A stretch of 10,195 nucleotides of DNA from Bacteroidota bacterium. Lineage in GTDB: Bacteria > Bacteroidota > Bacteroidia > Flavobacteriales > Weeksellaceae. Of this stretch, positions 7,495 to 10,195 are shown one piece after another (within the stretch, counting starts at the first letter, position 1; every line of letters starts with the position of its first letter). The DNA lies in the NCBI GenBank assembly GCA_023426625.1, contig JAFAAJ010000125.1, forward strand, positions 1-10,195, written 5' to 3'. Under the pieces are notes generated by a model. The model did not search any database, was not told the DNA's origin, and was given only the letters and a program-made list of their open reading frames with translations. The position numbers and the translations under genes are program-made.

Positions 7495-8322
7495 ATGCAC
7501 AATTATTTAGAATTCAATTTCAAAATCTCCCCGCTTCAGCCCTGGAATGAAATATTAATGGCAGAACTTATTGAGATAGGTTTTGATAGTTTCACGGAAG
7601 AAATTGACGGTATTTTAGGGTATATTCAGAAAGAATTATTCAATGAAAATGAATTGAAATCTCTTCCTGTTTTTGAAAATGAAAATGTGAAAATTGAATA
7701 TTCCTTCCAGGAAATGCCCAATATCAACTGGAATGAAGAATGGGAAAAGAATTTTTCACCTATCAATATAGATGATAAAATTTTGATCAGAGCCGAGTTT
7801 CATGAGTCTGTACCGGGAATGCATGAAATTATCATTCAGCCTAAAATGTCTTTCGGAACCGGACATCACCCGACTACGCACCTGATGATCCAACAAATGA
7901 TGGATATGGATTTTAATGGAAAGAAAGTTCTGGATATGGGATGTGGAACATCTGTTTTAGCGATCTATGCAAAACAAAATGGAGCTGGAGAAACCAAGGC
8001 AATTGACATTGATGAATGGTCTGTGGAAAACTCAAAAGAAAACGCAGAAAGAAATGGAGTAGAGCTGGATATTGAGCAGGGAACTGCTGAAAATTTAGGA
8101 AATGAGAATTTTGATATTATTTTGGCTAATATCAACCGAAATATTCTGATCTCAGACATTCCAACCTATGTTTCTGTGCTGAATGATGGAGGACAGTTAT
8201 TGCTTTCCGGATTATGTTTCTTCGATGTGGATGATATTTTGGAAGTTTGTAAAGAAAGCGGTTTGGAACTGAAAAAACAACTTCAACGAGAGGAATGGGT
8301 GAGCTTGCTGCTTGAAAAATAA
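7495..8322 (+). CDS. prmA: Ribosomal protein L11 methyltransferase
   Basis: A 275-residue cytosolic SAM-dependent methyltransferase that trimethylates ribosomal protein L11 (role known from the family). An N-terminal substrate-recognition domain (about 1-75) is joined by the conserved NWNEEWEKNFSP (78-89) to a Rossmann methyltransferase domain. Signatures in order: IIIQPKMSFGTGHHPTTHLM (112-131), SAM motif I VLDMGCGTSVLAIYA (145-159), the acidic end of strand 2 at DIDE (171-174), the catalytic-loop motif LANINRNIL (210-218), and LLLSGL (235-240). Motif I reads GCGTS, where many PrmA proteins have GCGSG or GTGSG; this should still bind SAM. The length is normal for Bacteroidetes PrmA, which is somewhat shorter than the E. 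coli protein. It has its own -7 box and a strong terminator, with no partner gene in the same unit. Confidence 0.96.
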   Translation: MHNYLEFNFKISPLQPWNEILMAELIEIGFDSFTEEIDGILGYIQKELFNENELKSLPVFENENVKIEYSFQEMPNINWNEEWEKNFSPINIDDKILIRAEFHESVPGMHEIIIQPKMSFGTGHHPTTHLMIQQMMDMDFNGKKVLDMGCGTSVLAIYAKQNGAGETKAIDIDEWSVENSKENAERNGVELDIEQGTAENLGNENFDIILANINRNILISDIPTYVSVLNDGGQLLLSGLCFFDVDDILEVCKESGLELKKQLQREEWVSLLLEK

Positions 8323-8371
8323 CGAAAAAATTTAAGCTGAAGAATAATTAAACTTAAATAATTACTTGTTG

Positions 8372-8401
8372 AAAACTACTGTATATTTACAGTAGTTTTT
8401 T
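8372..8401 (+). terminator. Strong, probably bidirectional terminator after prmA
   Basis: A perfect 12-bp stem pairs AAAACTACTGTA (8372-8383) with TACAGTAGTTTT (8388-8399) around loop TATT, and the T run continues to 8401. It ends prmA on the plus strand. Because the left arm starts with AAAA, it can also give a T run on the minus strand and so terminate the convergent GLPGLI gene, whose stop codon is about 90 nt away. Confidence 0.9.
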
Positions 8402-8487
8402 AGTTTAATATATTAAAATAATGATTTATAGTGTCTTATCAAAAGCAAAAGGTAAGTTGAGGTTAGGACTAAATTTCTACTTTCTCA

Positions 8488-9312
8488 CTACTCTAATTCA
8501 ATAGGATTATATCCTTTTTTATCTGGTTCATTTATTTTTTGTTTGTTTTGTCCATCAGAAAATACAGTGCCCATGCTTTCCAGTTCGTATTTAGCATTTT
8601 CTCTGAAGTTAGTCCTCGCCTTAGTAAATTCCTCTTTTGTAACTAACTTAGCATTCTGATATCTTGATTTGTTTATTGTTATAATTTTTCCCTTTAACTT
8701 ATTACTTGGGAGTGATTTTACCAACTCAAAATCATAATCCCCAGTTTTATCTGTTATTTTCACAATTAAACCCGGGAGACCGCTAAATTTGTAGGGACCA
8801 TACGGAAAAGGTATTTCTGTTGAATACCAAGCGGTCCAATCTCTTCCTTTATAACGTACCTCTGCCTTTTTACAAGTAAAAGAATTAATTACTTTGGTTT
8901 CATCAACAAGTTTCCAGTTATCAATTATAGGGCTATTATATGATAGCATAGCCATTCCTATTGCCTCGTAAAATTGTGAGTTGTTATTTGTTTGGATAAT
9001 TAAAAAGTTAGACCTTGAAACAGGCATGTTTCTCAAATCAACAGTAGAACTGTTCTTTTTATATTGTGCTGTAAAAGCTGAATCGAATTTTAATTTATTT
9101 TCACTAATAAAAAAAGCTCTCTTATCACTTACTTGCAATGAGTAAAGTTCCTTAATAACATACTCTGGACTTAGTTTGTTGGGTTTGTATTGCATTAAAT
9201 ATGTAAATGCCCCTCGTAAGGAATCACCATTAGCAATGGTTTGAGAAAACGATACCGAGAAAAAGTTTAATATAAATATAATTGCTAAAATTCGTTTTTT
9301 TCTAAGTTTCAT
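8488..9312 (-). CDS. GLPGLI family exported protein, function unknown
   Basis: A 274-residue exported protein of the Bacteroidetes-specific GLPGLI family (TIGR01200), named after its best-conserved motif, which is present exactly at residues 178-183 (KFSGLPGLIVKITD). Residues 1-23 are a Sec signal peptide with a basic start (MKLRKKR) and a cleavable end (SVSFSQ). The family-typical stretch before the motif is clear: DWTAWYSTEIPFPYGPYKF (158-176). There is one cysteine (Cys147) and no recognisable catalytic motif. The C-terminus is charged and probably flexible (about 225-274). The start at 9312 is chosen because the frame extension to a TTG at 9339 adds residues ahead of the signal peptide. 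The gene lies 93 nt downstream of the small-peptide gene in the same orientation, with a hairpin between them. No function is established for the family, to my knowledge; the context suggests a role in or outside the periplasm. Confidence 0.92.
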   Translation of the reverse strand: MKLRKKRILAIIFILNFFSVSFSQTIANGDSLRGAFTYLMQYKPNKLSPEYVIKELYSLQVSDKRAFFISENKLKFDSAFTAQYKKNSSTVDLRNMPVSRSNFLIIQTNNNSQFYEAIGMAMLSYNSPIIDNWKLVDETKVINSFTCKKAEVRYKGRDWTAWYSTEIPFPYGPYKFSGLPGLIVKITDKTGDYDFELVKSLPSNKLKGKIITINKSRYQNAKLVTKEEFTKARTNFRENAKYELESMGTVFSDGQNKQKINEPDKKGYNPIELE

Positions 9313-9325
9313 AATTCTTTGATTA

Positions 9326-9364
9326 CAAGAACCGCTCAAAAATCTATTCTCGAGTGGTTCCTTG
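9326..9364 (-). repeat. Hairpin in the leader just upstream of the GLPGLI gene
   Basis: GAACCGCTC (9329-9337) pairs with GAGTGGTTC (9352-9360), and CAA (9326-9328) pairs with TTG (9362-9364) past a one-base bulge. On the plus strand every position pairs, one as G-U; on the minus-strand transcript that pair becomes an A/C mismatch. The structure ends 13 nt before the GLPGLI start codon, and no T run follows on the minus strand. A leader control element or processing site is possible but unproven. Confidence 0.5.
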
Positions 9365-9380
9365 ATTATTAATAGATTAA

Positions 9381-9401
9381 ACTTCTATATTAAGTAGAAG
9401 T
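9381..9401 (-). terminator. Weak hairpin after the small-peptide gene
   Basis: A 7-bp stem pairs ACTTCTA (9381-9387) with TAGAAGT (9395-9401) around a 7-nt loop. On the minus strand it begins 5 nt after the peptide stop codon and is followed only by TTTAATC. It may attenuate readthrough into the GLPGLI gene but is weak as a terminator. Confidence 0.35.
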
Positions 9402-9405
9402 ATAA

Positions 9406-9672
9406 TTAAGGAGTAAATGGGCTATCAATCATACAATAATTACTTTGAATTTGAGATGCCCAGTTCAGCCATTGATCAGCACTCCAATCCTGACAAGTAT
9501 ACGCTGTAGTACAAGTTACAGCTACAGTTATACATTGTTTTTGTAATTTTTTCTTTGCTTTCTTTACAACTGTAATTTTTTTTCCTTTAGAATTTACCTT
9601 TTTTTCCATATTTCCATTAGCACTTGCTAAACCTGCTACACCAAACATAGCAATAAATAATAGTTTTTTCAT
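9406..9672 (-). CDS. Small exported four-cysteine peptide precursor, unknown function
   Basis: An 88-residue protein I do not recognise. Residues 1-18 are a clear Sec signal peptide (MKKLLFIAMFGVAGLASA). Residues 19-46 are strongly basic, with clusters such as KGKKITVVKKAKKK. Residues 47-88 have no Lys or Arg, three Asp, three Trp (63, 68, 71) and all four cysteines (47, 54, 60, 80). The contrast suggests a basic pro-region followed by a compact, possibly disulfide-bonded tail, but no cleavage site is proven. The start is secure because the signal peptide begins at this ATG. No exact -7 box is seen; the best candidate is TATATTAG (minus strand, 9707-9700), which differs from the consensus at one position. 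It lies upstream of the GLPGLI gene in the same orientation. It might be a secreted toxin, signal, adhesin-like or structural peptide; the sequence does not decide. Confidence 0.8.
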   Translation of the reverse strand: MKKLLFIAMFGVAGLASANGNMEKKVNSKGKKITVVKKAKKKLQKQCITVAVTCTTAYTCQDWSADQWLNWASQIQSNYCMIDSPFTP

Positions 9673-10097
9673 GATTGCAATAAATTTTAATTTGAGTAGC
9701 TAATATATAAATATAAATCAATGAAATGGGAAAAAAATTATTATGTTAATTAGCATGTTTAGTGTAGGTTACGTAATTTAAAATACAAGCAGATAAATTA
9801 TTTATATATATTTCATGTTATTATGAAATATTTGTTATAATGTAGATTATTTATAGAATAAAATATTTTTACAGTAGCTATGTTTCGAGAACTCTGGTTT
9901 TATTCAGAATGAGAAACCTAATTTAGTTTTGGCAATACCCTTCTGATTTGTAGCAGAACTAGTTTTGGTTTTAGAGATTTTTATAATAGTAAATTTTTGT
10001 TTGATGTATTGTTGAAAGGGTAGGAGAGTTTAAATTTTTATTAAAATAGCTTTAAATCCTTTTTACTAGCATGCCTGACCTGAGTAAAAATAAAAAA
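9673..10097. other. AT-rich intergenic stretch between the peptide gene and tRNA-Arg
   Basis: No intact gene is supported in these 425 bases. The part nearest the peptide gene (about 9673-9880) is extremely AT-rich; a hand count over about 9780-9870 gives roughly 13% GC. It contains a 9-bp inverted repeat at 9808-9831. From about 9880 to 9970 GC rises to about 34% by hand count, and a 41-codon minus-strand open frame without a start codon occupies 9904-10029. The 9-mer TAGTTTTGG occurs at 9924 and 9960. Confidence 0.55.
9808..9831. repeat. 9-bp AT-rich inverted repeat
   Basis: ATATTTCAT (9808-9816) and ATGAAATAT (9823-9831) are exact inverted copies around GTTATT. The region is so AT-rich that this may be chance. 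A T-rich flank (TTTG) follows on the plus strand, but there is no plus-strand gene for it to terminate. Confidence 0.4.
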
Positions 10098-10123
10098 AAG
10101 TCTCTACATTGCTGTAAAGACTT
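10092..10123 (-). terminator. Intrinsic terminator of tRNA-Arg
   Basis: On the minus strand a stem of about 11 bp (10123-10113 with 10108-10098) closes a 4-nt loop and runs straight into a run of eight T (10099-10092). One position, 10104/10117, is a C/A mismatch on the plus strand but a G-U pair in the minus-strand RNA, which supports the minus-strand direction. It starts 12 nt after the tRNA 3' end. Confidence 0.9.
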
Positions 10124-10135
10124 CATTTCAGATAG

Positions 10136-10195
10136 TGAGCGCGAAAGGATTCGAACCTTTGACCGTCTGCTTAGAAGGCAGATGCTCTATCCAGC
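10136..10195 (-). tRNA. tRNA-Arg (anticodon UCU), 5' end cut off by the window
   Basis: Read on the minus strand, the last 60 bases show the D-arm end (GCTGGATAGAGC), an anticodon stem TCTGC/GCAGA with loop CTTCTAA (anticodon TCT, reading AGA), and a T-arm AAAGG-TTCGAAT-CCTTT. The acceptor 3' strand CGCGCTC and discriminator A follow. CCA is not encoded (CTATC follows), as is usual in this group. About 14 bases of the 5' end, including the 5' acceptor strand, lie beyond the right edge. The mature 3' end is at 10136. Confidence 0.95.

Noticed and set aside
8421..8504. 27-codon plus-strand frame starting MIYSVLSKAKGK
   Set aside because: It is short, overlaps the end of the convergent GLPGLI gene, has no promoter box and resembles nothing known to me.
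9313..9339. TTG-initiated extension of the GLPGLI protein
   Set aside because: It would put nine residues, including a Cys, ahead of a normal signal peptide and begins inside a hairpin. The ATG at 9312 is better.
10136..10195. tRNA-Arg 3' end as an attachment site with a direct repeat
   Set aside because: I found no second copy of the T-arm/acceptor sequence in the window and no integrase gene.

Overview
The window looks like chromosomal DNA of a flavobacterium, most likely Chryseobacterium or a close relative in the Weeksellaceae. The evidence is low GC, no Shine-Dalgarno sites, exact Bacteroidetes -7 boxes (TAnnTTTG) 17-20 nt before three start codons, a SusC/SusD pair, and a GLPGLI-family protein, which is specific to Bacteroidetes. 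The genus is inferred from general resemblance and was not tested by a search.

Layout. Positions 1-444 are an AT-rich control region with a perfect 17-bp inverted repeat and the susC promoter. Positions 445-6485 hold a tightly spaced three-gene plus-strand operon: a SusC/RagA-type TonB-dependent transporter, a SusD-like lipoprotein of the SusD-like_2 type, and an exported calcineurin-like phosphoesterase. It ends in a GC-rich terminator at 6521-6548. Two single-gene plus-strand units follow, each with its own -7 box and terminator: a short-chain dehydrogenase/reductase of the 3-ketoacyl-ACP reductase type (6644-7357) and prmA, the ribosomal protein L11 methyltransferase (7495-8322). Beyond the terminator at 8372-8401 the orientation flips. 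Two minus-strand genes encode exported proteins: a small precursor-like peptide with four cysteines (9406-9672) and, downstream of it, a GLPGLI-family protein (8488-9312). A very AT-rich stretch of about 0.4 kb with no intact gene follows. The window ends inside a minus-strand tRNA-Arg(UCU) with its own intrinsic terminator.

How the parts work together. SusC and SusD should form an outer-membrane uptake complex. The phosphoesterase in the same operon suggests that the imported or surface-bound substrate carries phosphate ester groups, or that phosphate is the prize; this is inference. The SDR and PrmA are housekeeping enzymes unrelated to the uptake operon. The peptide/GLPGLI pair between prmA and the tRNA is the least understood part and the best candidate for something undescribed. 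The case rests on architecture only (signal peptide, a lysine-rich segment, a cysteine-containing tail without Lys or Arg, and a hairpin between the genes), not on a demonstrated function.
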